This document shows, one piece after another, positions 34,978 to 45,639 of a DNA stretch of 49,896 nt. Each line of letters starts with the position of its first letter. Within the stretch, counting starts at the first letter, position 1. Origin of the DNA: Chromobacterium vaccinii (GTDB taxonomy: Bacteria; Pseudomonadota; Gammaproteobacteria; Burkholderiales; Chromobacteriaceae); assembly GCF_000971335.1 (NCBI RefSeq), contig NZ_JZJL01000037.1, positions 1 through 49,896 of the forward strand, in the 5' to 3' direction. The notes below the pieces were generated by a model. The model was not told where the DNA came from and searched no databases. It saw nothing but the letters and a program-made list of their open reading frames with translations. The translations under genes were made by a program, and so were the position numbers.

Positions 34978-37116
34978 TCAGTGTTCGCCGCCGAAGTGCT
35001 TGACCCGACGCATCACTTCTTTCTGCTTGCCGGCATTGAACGGGCGCGAATTGGGGCTGCCCAGGTAGCCGCACACCCGGCGCGTCACCGACAGCGAGGC
35101 GCTGTCTCGGTTGCCGCACTGCGGGCAGCAGAAACCGTCCGCGTCCGCCTTCGCCTCGCCCATGAAACCGCAGGCGCCGCAGGAATCCACCGGCGTGTTG
35201 CTGCCGAAATAAGGCACCCGCTCCAGCGCGTAATCCCAGATGCGCTCCAGCGCCTGCAGGTTGTGCTTCATATTGGGCAGTTCGACATAGGTGATGTGGC
35301 CGCCGGTCGCGAGTTCGGCATAGCCGGCCTCGAAGTCTATCTTTTCGAATGGATTGACCTTGCGGAAGACATCCAGATGGAAGGAGTTGGTGTAGTAGCC
35401 CTTGTCCGTCACCTCGGCGATATCGCCGAAGCGCTCCCGGTCCAGCTTGCAGAAGCGGTGACACAGCGACTCGCTGGGCGTCGAATATAACGAGAAGCCG
35501 AATCCGGTTTCGCGCCGCCATTCCGCCGCCGCCGCATTCATGCGGGCGACCACTTGGCGCAGGAAATCGCGGATCTCCGGGCTGTCGGCCGGGTGCGAGC
35601 CGAACAGCAGCGTGCCCACCTCGTGCAGGCCGATATAGCCCAGCGAGATCGAGGCGCGGCCGCCCTCGAACAGCGTCATGATGTCCTCGTCCGGCTGCAG
35701 CCGCATGCCGAACGCGCCCTCGGTGTAGAGAATCGGCGCCACGTTGGCCTTGACGCTCCGCAGCCGGTCGAGCCGCAACATCAGCGCGCGAAAGCACAGG
35801 CCGAGGCGCGAATCCAGCAGCGTCCAGAATGCCTGCGCATCGCCTTGCGCTTCGATGGCGATGCGCGGCAGATTCAGGCTGACCACGCCCAGATTGTTGC
35901 GGCCGTCCAGCACCTCCCTGCCCGCCCCGTCCTGCCACGCGGGCAGGAAGCTGCGGCAGCCCATCGGCGAAACCGGCGTCGAGGAACCGGTGATGCGCCG
36001 GTTCAGCTCGGCGGATATGATGTCCGGATACATGCGCTTGGATGTGCACTCCAGCGCCAGCTGCTTGATGTCGTAATTGGGGTCTTCAGGCCGCAGATTG
36101 ACGCCCTTGTCGATGAACATCACCAGCTTGGGGAAAACCGGCGTGATGCCCTCCTTGCCCAGTCCCTTGATTCTCACTTTCAGGATGGCCTGCTGGATGA
36201 TGCGCTCCTCCCAGGCTGTGCCCATGCCGAAGGAGAAGGTGACGAAAGGCTGCTGGCCGTTGGAGCTGAACAAGGTGTTGATCTCGTACTCGCAGGCCTG
36301 GATGCCGTCGTAGCACTCTTTCTCCGTGCGCTCGCGCGCATAGCGTTCCGGCTCGGCGATGCCGTACTGCTCCGCCACGTCCAGGTTCTTGCGATAGCTT
36401 TTCAGCACGTAGGGCGCCAGCGTCTGATCGATATTCGGGATGGTGGTGCCGCCGTATTGGTGGCTGGCCACCTGGGCGATGATCTGCGCGGTGACTGCGC
36501 AGGCCACGCCGATCGAGCGCGGGCTTTCGATCTGCGCGTTGCCCAGGCGGAAGCCCTGCTCCAGCATGCCTTGCAGATCCACCAGGCAGCAGTTGGTGAA
36601 AGGCAGGAACGGCGAATAATCCAGATCATGGAAATGGATGTCGCCGGCGTTGTGGGCGCTCAGGATGTCTTTGGGCAAAAAATTGCCGGCGAACTGCTTG
36701 GAGACGATGCCGGCCATCAAGTCGCGCATCACCGGGAAAACATTGGCGTCCTTGTTGGCGTTCTCGGTGGTGGCTTCCTCGTCGGTCTTGTGCACCAGCC
36801 CCATCAGCTTGGCGTGCAGCTCGGAGCCGCGGGCGCGCACCGTTTCGCGGTCGTGGCGGTATTCGATATAGACGCGCGCCACTTCCGGGTAGCGCTGCAT
36901 CAACGCGTCCTCCACCCGTTTCTGGATAGCTGGGATGTCCAACCGGCCGTTCTGGGCCAGCTCTCGGCATTCGCGCTCCACCTGGGCGGCGATTTCCAAT
37001 GCCAGCCTGGCTGGCTCCGCATGCCCGGCTGCCGCTGCGGCCCGCTGGCAGGCGTTGGCGATCTTGCCGATGTCGAATCCCACTACCGCGCCGTCGCGCT
37101 TGCTCACTTGCAGCAT
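34978..37116 (-). CDS. nrdD: Anaerobic ribonucleoside-triphosphate reductase, class III
   Basis: A 712-residue cytosolic enzyme that makes dNTPs without oxygen. An N-terminal ATP-cone (VSKRDGAVVGFDIGKIANACQRAA, about 3-90) gives allosteric control. The catalytic barrel contains HFHDLDYSPFLPFTNCCLVDL with the active-site cysteine region, and NNLGVVSLNLPRIA. Near the C-terminus are a zinc site (CGACGF and CCPQCG) and the glycyl-radical loop RRVCGYLGSPNSRPFNAGK. Length matches E. coli NrdD (712). ATG 37116 is preceded by AGGAGAG; upstream in-frame codons have no support. Formate is the usual reductant. Candidate FNR and NrdR sites lie about 120-165 bp upstream. Confidence 0.97.
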   Translation of the reverse strand: MLQVSKRDGAVVGFDIGKIANACQRAAAAAGHAEPARLALEIAAQVERECRELAQNGRLDIPAIQKRVEDALMQRYPEVARVYIEYRHDRETVRARGSELHAKLMGLVHKTDEEATTENANKDANVFPVMRDLMAGIVSKQFAGNFLPKDILSAHNAGDIHFHDLDYSPFLPFTNCCLVDLQGMLEQGFRLGNAQIESPRSIGVACAVTAQIIAQVASHQYGGTTIPNIDQTLAPYVLKSYRKNLDVAEQYGIAEPERYARERTEKECYDGIQACEYEINTLFSSNGQQPFVTFSFGMGTAWEERIIQQAILKVRIKGLGKEGITPVFPKLVMFIDKGVNLRPEDPNYDIKQLALECTSKRMYPDIISAELNRRITGSSTPVSPMGCRSFLPAWQDGAGREVLDGRNNLGVVSLNLPRIAIEAQGDAQAFWTLLDSRLGLCFRALMLRLDRLRSVKANVAPILYTEGAFGMRLQPDEDIMTLFEGGRASISLGYIGLHEVGTLLFGSHPADSPEIRDFLRQVVARMNAAAAEWRRETGFGFSLYSTPSESLCHRFCKLDRERFGDIAEVTDKGYYTNSFHLDVFRKVNPFEKIDFEAGYAELATGGHITYVELPNMKHNLQALERIWDYALERVPYFGSNTPVDSCGACGFMGEAKADADGFCCPQCGNRDSASLSVTRRVCGYLGSPNSRPFNAGKQKEVMRRVKHFGGEH

Positions 37117-37233
37117 CGCCTGGTTCTCTCCTGACTCTTGGCCAATTCCGGCCATATAGAACACGCCTGCGCCAAGCAGGCCCTGAAATCGTCAATACTG
37201 TAGGCGATTTATTCAGGTAGCGGGCTGGTTTTT

Positions 37234-37279
37234 CTTCAAAATATGGTGGCTGAACTTGAGTGTGATCAATATATTGTGC
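37234..37279. promoter_or_regulatory. Candidate tandem NrdR boxes overlapping an FNR/ANR site
   Basis: Two NrdR-like 16-mers have cores CAAAATATGG (37237-37246) and CAATATATTG (37267-37276); the second is a perfect core palindrome. Their centres are 30 bp apart, close to three helical turns and near the usual spacing of paired NrdR boxes. An FNR-like TTGAG-N4-ATCAA (37256-37269, 9 of 10 matches to TTGAT-N4-ATCAA) overlaps the second box. They lie in the divergent intergenic region of nrdD (minus) and the exported protein gene (plus). Anaerobic activation by FNR plus dNTP-pool repression by NrdR is the expected logic for nrdDG. Confidence 0.7.
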
Positions 37280-37372
37280 CCATCGTCTAAAAATGAGGCA
37301 ACAACGGCTCTGGTTGCAATTGCCATCGATTTTCGATTGAATGTCATGCCATTGTTCTGAAGGAGGCCGCCA

Positions 37373-37930
37373 ATGAAACGCATATTCTGCTTGCTGCCGT
37401 TGACGTTTTGCCTGGCGGCCTGGGCGGCCGATAACGAACAAATGCAGGGCCAGGGCGGCCGCGTCCTGCGCTACAGCGCCACTCAGGTGCGGGTGGCGCC
37501 TACGAGCGAGGAGATGCGCAACTATCTGCAGGCTCGGGATGCGCGACTGGCGGGCTCGAGCGTGGCGGCGGCGCTGCAGGCTGGCCGCAAGGCGTTCGAG
37601 CGTTTGGGATACAAGCGGGTGGATGCTGATGCCGATTACGGCGTGATCCGAGCGGAGAAAGACGAGACGTTGATCAGCGAAGCGCGCCAGGTGTTGCGAG
37701 GGTTGCTGAAATTGAAATTCCCGCTGCCGGGCAAGCCGGATCATCAGACCACGGAGGTGCTGCTGACGCTGAAGCCGGGCGGCCAGCCCCGGCAGGTGCT
37801 GCTGCGGGCGAATATCCGCCAGACTGTTTGGGACAGCAACGGCAATTCGCGCACGCTGCTGTGCAGCGATCAGGCGGTCTATCGTCAGCTGTTCGACCAG
37901 TTGAGCGACGCTCTGGCCAGGCCGAACTAG
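37373..37930 (+). CDS. Exported hypothetical protein
   Basis: A 185-residue protein with a signal peptide (MKRIFCLLPLTFCLAAWAA-DNE) and no lipobox at the cleavage point, so periplasmic. Its mature part alternates helices and strands (GRKAFERLGYKRVDADADYGVIRAEKDE), similar in feel to small envelope proteins with a YKRV...GVIRAEK pattern, in which a paralogue-like acid-rich loop is followed by beta strands (EVLLTLKPGGQPRQVLLRANIRQTVWDSNG). I do not recognise the family. Strong GAAGGAGG Shine-Dalgarno. It is divergent from nrdD, so the FNR/NrdR cluster could also influence it. Confidence 0.75.
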   Translation: MKRIFCLLPLTFCLAAWAADNEQMQGQGGRVLRYSATQVRVAPTSEEMRNYLQARDARLAGSSVAAALQAGRKAFERLGYKRVDADADYGVIRAEKDETLISEARQVLRGLLKLKFPLPGKPDHQTTEVLLTLKPGGQPRQVLLRANIRQTVWDSNGNSRTLLCSDQAVYRQLFDQLSDALARPN

Positions 37931-37940
37931 CGCGCAAAAC

Positions 37941-37966
37941 AAAAGCCCCGCTTGCGCGGGGCTTTG
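37941..37966. terminator. Bidirectional rho-independent terminator
   Basis: AAAGCCCCGC / GCGGGGCTTT stem with a TTGC loop between two convergent genes (the exported protein and typA); A-rich on one side and T-rich on the other. Confidence 0.88.
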
Positions 37967-37988
37967 TTCATGCCGGACAAGGTCCGGA

Positions 37989-39806
<1,818 letters not shown>

Positions 39807-39996
39807 GTTTAGCGTGTTTCGGCTGGAATTCTGAAAACAGAAAAATCGAAAGATTATAGCATGGTAGAACCACACCGAGAAAATTTCAGTAAAGACAGAT
39901 GACAATCCTGTAAAGACGGCATGTATTTTCAGGGATTAGTCCGGGCCGCGTTTTGGCGCTACACTTCCGGCCATCTGGCAACAAGGAACACGCAAT

Positions 39997-40866
39997 ATGT
40001 ACGACTGGAACGCACTGTGGCATGAGCGCGAGGCCTACCGCACCGGTTACGACATCCACCACAACGATGTGAACGAGCTGGCCGGCGCGCTGAATGCCCG
40101 GCTGATCCGCTCCGCAGCCGACGCCAGCCAAGTCGCGGTGTACGAAGACGATAACCGCTACATCCTGGCTGGCCACGACGCCGGGCTGCAACTGCTGGAG
40201 GTGATGAAGCACGGGCTGTTCGACATCACGCTGCGCTTTGTCAGCGAAGACGAAGGCCAAGACGTCGCCCTGCCCTATGTCGAAATCCATGTCGACAATC
40301 TCGCCACCGAGGAGCAGGCGGTCTGGCGTGCGGAAGCCCGCGTCGACGACGAGGGACGCGTCTGGGTCGGCAAGCGCACGCTGGATGAGAACGTTCTGCC
40401 GGCAATGCCGTTCGACGACCTGTCCTTTACCGACAACGCCGAGTTCCGCGAAGAACTGGCGCGCGTCTGGCATGAGGACTTGCCGCAGCTGCGCCCGCTG
40501 ATCGAGGCCTGGTTCCACCATGGCGGCGAGATCAGCGCTGTCGACGAGCCTGCGCATTACGGCGACGCGGTGCGGGTGCAGCAGATGTGCGACCGTTACG
40601 CGGAAATCGTCCGCCGCGAGCAGGCCCGGCTGTCGCGGATGTTCAGCGATGATGAGCTGCGTTTGATCGCGGGCGTGATCGCGGGCATCCACTTCGACAG
40701 CGCCGCCTCCTGCCGAGGCGTCTGGCTGGCGGTGGAAGCCAGAATCATCGAAGACGAACTGGACCAGCAGCACCAGATCGACGCCGAAGCTCTGCTTTCC
40801 AAGATGAAAGGCTTGAGCTACGCGCAAGAAGTGGCGCTGATCGAGGCCTTGTCTCCGCTGAGCTGA
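39997..40866 (+). CDS. Hypothetical cytoplasmic protein
   Basis: A 289-residue acidic soluble protein without signal peptide or membrane segments. It begins MYDWNALWHEREAYRTGYDIHHNDVNELAG and is rich in Asp, Glu and Ala; the second half is helical (VQQMCDRYAEIVRREQARLSRMFSDDELRLIAGVIAGIHFDS). I do not recognise a domain. ATG 39997 has AAGGAACACG upstream, and codon usage is like that of its neighbours, so the gene is real. It is divergent from typA across 190 bp and followed by a 9-bp-stem hairpin at 40878-40907 that may end its transcript. Confidence 0.72.
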   Translation: MYDWNALWHEREAYRTGYDIHHNDVNELAGALNARLIRSAADASQVAVYEDDNRYILAGHDAGLQLLEVMKHGLFDITLRFVSEDEGQDVALPYVEIHVDNLATEEQAVWRAEARVDDEGRVWVGKRTLDENVLPAMPFDDLSFTDNAEFREELARVWHEDLPQLRPLIEAWFHHGGEISAVDEPAHYGDAVRVQQMCDRYAEIVRREQARLSRMFSDDELRLIAGVIAGIHFDSAASCRGVWLAVEARIIEDELDQQHQIDAEALLSKMKGLSYAQEVALIEALSPLS

Positions 40867-40877
40867 ACCCCTTCCCT

Positions 40878-40907
40878 GGTCTTGCCGACGCGCATGCGGG
40901 CAAGACC
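40878..40907 (+). terminator. Possible terminator hairpin
   Basis: GGTCTTGCC / GGCAAGACC stem with a 12-base loop, 12 bp after a stop codon. The following sequence is C/T-rich without a T-run, so termination strength is doubtful. The rest of the interval to 41078 shows no gene. Confidence 0.45.
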
Positions 40908-41078
40908 GTCCCCTCCCTCTTCGTCACCCGACCTTCCCGGGCTCATTTGCTTCGACAGGTGCAGCTGATTCGTGCGCGTCTGAACCATCGGACAGGTTCT
41001 TTCCATCCTCGGCCATCTACCCTCATTCATAGAGCGCAGTCCGAAGGGGCAGACTGTCCGCGCCATGGGGAGAGACGC

Positions 41079-42030
41079 ATGAAGCCATTGACGGGCCTGT
41101 CGGGCCGCGCATTCCTGCTGATGATCGTTTTGGCAGCCTCGTCCGCCTGGGCGGCTTCGCCGACCACGGCAAATGCGGGATCTCACCCCGCCGGCGTGCC
41201 GCAGAACTACCTGATTACGCCTTTTGGCTACTTTCACCCTTTCTGCGTCCGCGAAGTGGCGGACGGCGCAAGACTAATGGATGCGGACGCTCCGCCCGCT
41301 TGCGCCAGCCGCGCGCATTTCGATGCGCAAGGAAAGGCCGCAGCGGCGACCGGCTCCGCGACAAAGGCTCCGCGCGCGGCGAATTCTTTGGCGGCAATCA
41401 ACGGCTGGGTGGAGGATTCGGAGCTGGTCGGCACGTCTCCCTATGCCGGAATCAGCGCCAGTTGGCAGGTTCCCGCTGCGCCGGCGAACCGCGGCGGGCA
41501 AGTGGTCTATTTCTTTCCCGGCCTGCAGGACAGCAACAATGTGCAAAGCATTCTGCAACCGGTGCTGGTGGAATGCCTTCGGTGACCAGGCCTGGACGAT
41601 CGCCAGCTGGAATTGCTGCAGAGACGGCGCGGCGAACTACAGCACGCCTCGCAAGGTAAGCAGCGGCGACTTGATCGCGGGCCGGGTCTGGCATGACTGC
41701 GCGGCTGGCGCGGCCACTTGCGGCTCCTGGAATGTGGAAACACGCGACGTCACGCAAAATACTCTGACCACGCTAAGCCATACCAGCAATTATGGCCAGA
41801 GTTTCAACTGGGCATTCGGCGGCGTGCTGGAAGTGTATGGCGTCGCAAATTGCCAAAACTATCCGGCCGACGGCGCGATCAGCTTCAGAAGCATCCAGCT
41901 GTTGGACATCAACGAGCAGGTCATTTCGAGCCCAGTGTCGCTGGCTTGGAGCGCAAACGTTCTGCAGCAGGGAGGCGGCTGCAACTACCACGCGGCCGCC
42001 AGCGCCGCCGCTACCGCGCTCAGCTATTGA
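41079..42030 (+). pseudogene. Frameshifted secreted protein gene, possibly eqolisin-like
   Basis: An exported protein split between two frames. Frame A starts at ATG 41079 (GGGAGAGACGC upstream) with a signal peptide ending SSAWA-ASP and runs through INGWVEDSELVGTSPYAGIS and VVYFFPGLQDSNNVQSILQPVLV, then stops at 41585. The +1 frame continues without similarity break as WNAFGDQAWTIASWNCCRDG to a stop at 42030. The join lies near 41568-41580. Together they would give about 316 residues of beta-rich protein with a pattern (WQVP, LQPVL-W, ASW) reminiscent of the glutamic-peptidase beta-sandwich, but that is a weak guess. One indel or a sequencing error explains the break. Confidence 0.75.
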
Positions 42031-42096
42031 TCAGCGCGCATTCCGATTTAACCGCCGCCGTGGTTATGCAGCCCCCCTGTCTCCATGGCGGTTTTT

Positions 42097-42789
42097 TTAT
42101 TCTTCCTTGCCCGCATTCTGACGGGCATAGACCATGCGTCCGGCGCCGTCGTCGACCTCGAGCTTGCCGTCTTTCCGCACCGTCAGGATCAGGTTCTGGA
42201 ACGGCGGCAGCCTCAGGTAGGCGGGATCGTCGACGGCAAAGGCGGCCAGGCGCTGCGCGGAGCGCTCCTCGGGTACATCGAACCATTGCGCCTGATCCTT
42301 GCCGCCGCTTCGGCGCAAGCCCGCCCTGCTCCAAGTCTCTCCCTCCGGCGCGCTGACCATGGCGTCGCCATTGCGGTCGGTGACGGCCGTCAGCACCTTG
42401 CCGGACCGGCTTTGGAAGCTGACTTCCACGCCAGCCATCGGGCCTGCGCCGGGCATGCCGACGATCGCCAGCCAGCCTCCCTCTTCCGCCGGCCGGCGAA
42501 TGCGAAACTCTTCATCGCGGAACAGACGGAAAATCGGCGCCGTTTCCTGGGCGGCGCTATGCAGCTCCACCTTGCCGCCTAGGGCTTTCCAGCTTCCTTG
42601 GGCGTATTGATCCACGGCGCCGTAACTCATTCCCCATTCGAAGCTGCCATCTGGTTTCAGCAGCAGCTCCGCGCCGAGCTCCCTCACATCCTGCAGATAG
42701 TAATGCCCGCTCAGCGGCGGCGCTTCCAGGCTCGCGGCCGAAGCCAAGCCGCGCCATGCCAACATGCACGCCAATATCGTTTTTTTCAT
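42097..42789 (-). CDS. Exported hypothetical protein
   Basis: A 230-residue protein with a signal peptide (MKKTILACMLAWRGLASA-ASL). The mature part is beta-strand rich: PPLSGHYYLQDVRELGAELLLKPDGSFEWGMSYGAVDQYAQGSWKALGGKVEL has the layout of a lipocalin-like or YceI-like barrel opening (G.Y.L........L.L..DG.F.W....G..D....G.W...G..V.L), a pattern shared with many small periplasmic proteins. No catalytic motif is evident. GGAG lies upstream of ATG 42789. It is convergent with the disrupted secreted protein gene, 66 bp away. Confidence 0.75.
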   Translation of the reverse strand: MKKTILACMLAWRGLASAASLEAPPLSGHYYLQDVRELGAELLLKPDGSFEWGMSYGAVDQYAQGSWKALGGKVELHSAAQETAPIFRLFRDEEFRIRRPAEEGGWLAIVGMPGAGPMAGVEVSFQSRSGKVLTAVTDRNGDAMVSAPEGETWSRAGLRRSGGKDQAQWFDVPEERSAQRLAAFAVDDPAYLRLPPFQNLILTVRKDGKLEVDDGAGRMVYARQNAGKEE

Positions 42790-42887
42790 TGCCGGCTCCG
42801 AAATGATGAGGTGGAAATTCTATCGCACTTGGCAAGCATCCCGAATTTGGCGTTTCCATTCCTTTGGCAAAAGAGCGCCTGGACAGA

Positions 42888-42917
42888 AAAAAGCCCCGGC
42901 CAGAAGGTCGGGGCAGA
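42888..42917 (-). terminator. Rho-independent terminator
   Basis: On the minus strand GCCCCGACC / GGCCGGGGC forms a stem with a short loop followed by a run of six T. It lies about 110 bp after the 43027-44022 gene. Confidence 0.8.
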
Positions 42918-43026
42918 TTCAACCGACCGCCCTGAGGTCGATTGAAACTTGTTCCATATTCAGCATAGTCCGTCTGCGGGCGGTCGTAATGATTTTGGCG
43001 AGCGGAGCCGCCCGGCCCAGGTCTTG

Positions 43027-44022
43027 TCAATCGCGAAATTGCCGGCGGAGTTCGGCAATGCTCTCCCGGCGAATTTTCACCGGCATCAGCGCCCGGCGGG
43101 TCGGCCGCTCCCGGCCCAGAACGAGCTCTTCCAGCTGCAATGTGGTCGCGCCATCTTCGCCGGCATCGCATTTGATGCCCATCCGATTGAGGCGCAGCGT
43201 CACATTCTCCAGGCTGAAGTAGTCGTCCGGGTGCTCAAGCACATGGCGAACCGTGTCCAGGGCCCCTTCCAGACTATTCAGCTCCCGCAGGCTTTCCAGT
43301 TGCGGGCGCACTTCCGACAGGCGCTTGTCCAGATCGGCCAGCGTATCGGGGAGATCGTCGCCGCCCTGTCCATCCACCACGATCCGCGAGGGGGATTGCA
43401 GCGTCAGCCTGCGCAACTGCAGGCGCCCCAATTCCGCCTCCAACTGGAGCCGGGTCTGCTCCAACAATCCAAGCTGGCGGGCGATGACCGCCGTCAGTAC
43501 GTGCAGCGCCCGCTCTCCGGATTGTGTGCGAAACGCCTCCTCGCTGGCGCAAGGCAGCTGCAATCCATGGCAGTCGAAGCTGACGACGGTCTGGGCGACA
43601 TCGTTGCGCAGCTCGCCATTTTCCATGGCGACGCCGAATCTGACGGTTTCGCTGCGCTGCATGGTCATCAGCGCCCAGGCCTCATCACCGTTCGAGGCTG
43701 ATGAGAAAAACGCCCGCAAGGACTCGCAGCCCTCAAGGACATCCAGCAGACTGGATGGGCCGGCGAACAGCAGGCCCAGCCTGGGATCGCGGGAAAAACT
43801 CTGTAGCGACAATTCCAGCGCCGGGGGCAGTTTGTCGCTCAGCGTGGCAAGGTAGGACTGCGCGATGCGCATGCCGGGCATTAGCGCGTGCTGATGCCCG
43901 GGCAGCAGGCAAAGCCGTCGGTCGCAAGCCTCAAGCAATTGCTCAACTTGCCGCGCCAGCTCCCGGGCCTGTTGCCGGCTGGCGGCATCCCATCCCAGTT
44001 TGCGCAGCAAGAATTCGAACAT
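43027..44022 (-). CDS. Hypothetical cytoplasmic protein
   Basis: A 331-residue soluble protein with no signal peptide. It starts MFEFLLRKLGWDAASRQQARELARQVEQLLEACDRRL; the centre contains a predicted coiled-coil stretch (LGLLEQTRLQLEAELGRLQLRRLTLQ and LADLDKRLSEVRPQLESLRELNSLEGALDTV). The C-terminus has a compact alpha/beta element (LRLNRMGIKCDAGEDGATTLQLEELVLG). No family is recognised. Excellent GGGAGGG Shine-Dalgarno before ATG 44022. It lies 20 bp after the pseudouridine synthase gene on the same strand, so the two are likely co-transcribed. Confidence 0.72.
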   Translation of the reverse strand: MFEFLLRKLGWDAASRQQARELARQVEQLLEACDRRLCLLPGHQHALMPGMRIAQSYLATLSDKLPPALELSLQSFSRDPRLGLLFAGPSSLLDVLEGCESLRAFFSSASNGDEAWALMTMQRSETVRFGVAMENGELRNDVAQTVVSFDCHGLQLPCASEEAFRTQSGERALHVLTAVIARQLGLLEQTRLQLEAELGRLQLRRLTLQSPSRIVVDGQGGDDLPDTLADLDKRLSEVRPQLESLRELNSLEGALDTVRHVLEHPDDYFSLENVTLRLNRMGIKCDAGEDGATTLQLEELVLGRERPTRRALMPVKIRRESIAELRRQFRD

Positions 44023-44042
44023 GCTCACCCTCCCGCCGCTAG

Positions 44043-44771
44043 TCAAAACTGCTCGTCGTCTCTAAGGTAGCGCCACTGTCCGGTGGGGAGGTTGCCCAAT
44101 TTGACATTGCCGATGGAGATCCGCTTCAGCCCGATCACTCTCAAGCCAACCAGCTCGCACATGCGGCGAATCTGGCGCTTCTTGCCTTCGCGCAGCACGA
44201 AGCGCAGCTGATCGTCGTTCTGCCAGCCGACTTTGGCGGGAAGCAGCTTTTTGCCATCCAGGGACAGTCCGTGGTTGAGCAACTTCAGGCCGTCGGCCGA
44301 CAGCTCGCCCTCGACGCGCACCAGGTATTCTTTTTCCACCTCGGAGTGTTCGCCGATCAGTTGCTTGGCGATGCGGCCATCCTGGGTCAGCACCAGCAGG
44401 CCGACGGAATCGATGTCCAGGCGGCCCGCTGGGGCCAGGCCGCGCAAGTGCGACGGCTGGAAGCGTTTGCGGCTGCCGTCTTCGGCCCAGCGGTTTTCCG
44501 GCTTCACCAGCGCCACGGCGGGCAGATAGCCATCCTCGGCCTGGCCGGAAACATAGCCGACCGGCTTGTTCAGCAGGATAGTCACGCGCGCAGACTGCGC
44601 ATCCTGCGCCTTCCTGTCGACTTCTATCTGGTTATGCGGCAGGACTTTCTGGCCCAGGATGGCCACTTCGCCATCCACTTTGACCCAGCCCTGCTCGATA
44701 TAGCTGTCGGCTTCGCGGCGCGAACACAGCCCCAATTCGGCCATTCGCTTGGACAGTCGTACAGGTTCCAT
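44043..44771 (-). CDS. RluF/RsuA-family rRNA pseudouridine synthase
   Basis: A 242-residue enzyme: an N-terminal S4 RNA-binding domain ([31 protein letters not shown], residues 4-34) and a pseudouridine synthase domain. The catalytic aspartate sits in [17 protein letters not shown]; other conserved elements are [20 protein letters not shown] and [33 protein letters not shown]. RsuA, RluB, RluE and RluF share this plan; the short C-terminus and overall match to RluF lead me to favour that branch, which modifies 23S rRNA (U2604 in E. coli). It is probably co-transcribed with the unknown gene ending at 43027. Confidence 0.9.
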   Translation of the reverse strand: MEPVRLSKRMAELGLCSRREADSYIEQGWVKVDGEVAILGQKVLPHNQIEVDRKAQDAQSARVTILLNKPVGYVSGQAEDGYLPAVALVKPENRWAEDGSRKRFQPSHLRGLAPAGRLDIDSVGLLVLTQDGRIAKQLIGEHSEVEKEYLVRVEGELSADGLKLLNHGLSLDGKKLLPAKVGWQNDDQLRFVLREGKKRQIRRMCELVGLRVIGLKRISIGNVKLGNLPTGQWRYLRDDEQF

Positions 44772-44911
44772 TTGGTCTTTCCGTAATGAAAAAGCGGGCT
44801 CCGGACACGCATTCGCGCATGGAGACCGCCATTGAATCGACCGTTATTGTAAGAGATTGCCGCCCGGCTGACCATGCGGGGCGGAAAATTTGACCAGTTG
44901 GACGGCTGGTT

Positions 44912-45541
44912 TCAGGCTGGCACCGCTGGCGTGGACGGCGGCGCGCTTGCCGGGCCGCTCGTTTGCTGCGCCGGGATGGGGGCGGTCTGCGCGGCCATGG
45001 CGCCACCCTCCCTGGACTTCATGCCGACGTAAGTGATGCTGCTCAAGCCCAGGACAACCAGCCAGTTTGCGTCTATCGGATAGAAGCTCTGCAACTGTAC
45101 CGACTTGTACAAGAATGCGACGCCTATGCCGATATTGGCCAGCAGGGCCTGATAGCGATGAATGGACACGCCCTGGCCATCGTCAAGAATATCCTGCAGC
45201 CAGCCGCGGCTGCGCAGTGCCGGCGCCGGCGCCGCTCCGGCGGGGGCGTCAATCAACGAGGCGACGCCGGAGGTGGCCACGCTGATGCCCAGCAAACCCA
45301 ACAGTTCAAGCGTCGGCGCAGGCAGATTGTTGGTGGTGAGCAGCGTCCAGCCGGCAATCACGGCGACCAGGAAGGTCCACCAGATCAGCTGGCTGCGCGC
45401 CAGGCTGAAGGTTTGCTGCCCATTGGCGACGCCGGGCGCGAGCGGGCCGCGATCGCGCAGGATGTCCGTTTTCCAGACGACGGCGGCGAACAGCGCGATG
45501 ACAAGCGCCGAGTAGAGTACGGCATAGCCTTGCATGGTCAT
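44912..45541 (-). CDS. Inner-membrane hypothetical protein
   Basis: A 209-residue protein with four or five hydrophobic segments: YAVLYSALVIALFAAVVW (near the N-terminus), SQLIWWTFLVAVIAGWTLL, LELLGLLGISVATSGVASLI and WLVVLGLSSITYVGM, and a Pro/Ala/Thr-rich C-terminal tail (about 175-209). The FSLARSQLIWWT element with a following GISVATSGVA helix occurs in a set of uncharacterised bacterial membrane proteins. No function can be assigned. ATG 45541 has AGGGAG upstream; an in-frame start at 45574 is weaker. Same strand as the KfrA-like gene, 98 bp downstream of it. Confidence 0.7.
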   Translation of the reverse strand: MTMQGYAVLYSALVIALFAAVVWKTDILRDRGPLAPGVANGQQTFSLARSQLIWWTFLVAVIAGWTLLTTNNLPAPTLELLGLLGISVATSGVASLIDAPAGAAPAPALRSRGWLQDILDDGQGVSIHRYQALLANIGIGVAFLYKSVQLQSFYPIDANWLVVLGLSSITYVGMKSREGGAMAAQTAPIPAQQTSGPASAPPSTPAVPA

Positions 45542-45639
45542 ATCGACTCCCTGCTGTGAGTGGGCGAAACTCATTCAGCATAGCCAAGTAATGCGCGATT
45601 TCTGCCGATCCGGCCTGTTCCGTCGGACAGGCGGCTTGG

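Noticed and set aside
37191-37204. A third NrdR-like element (TCAATACTGTAGG) upstream of nrdD
   Set aside because: It matches the core at too few positions and lies about 74 bp from the perfect box, far from the usual pair spacing.
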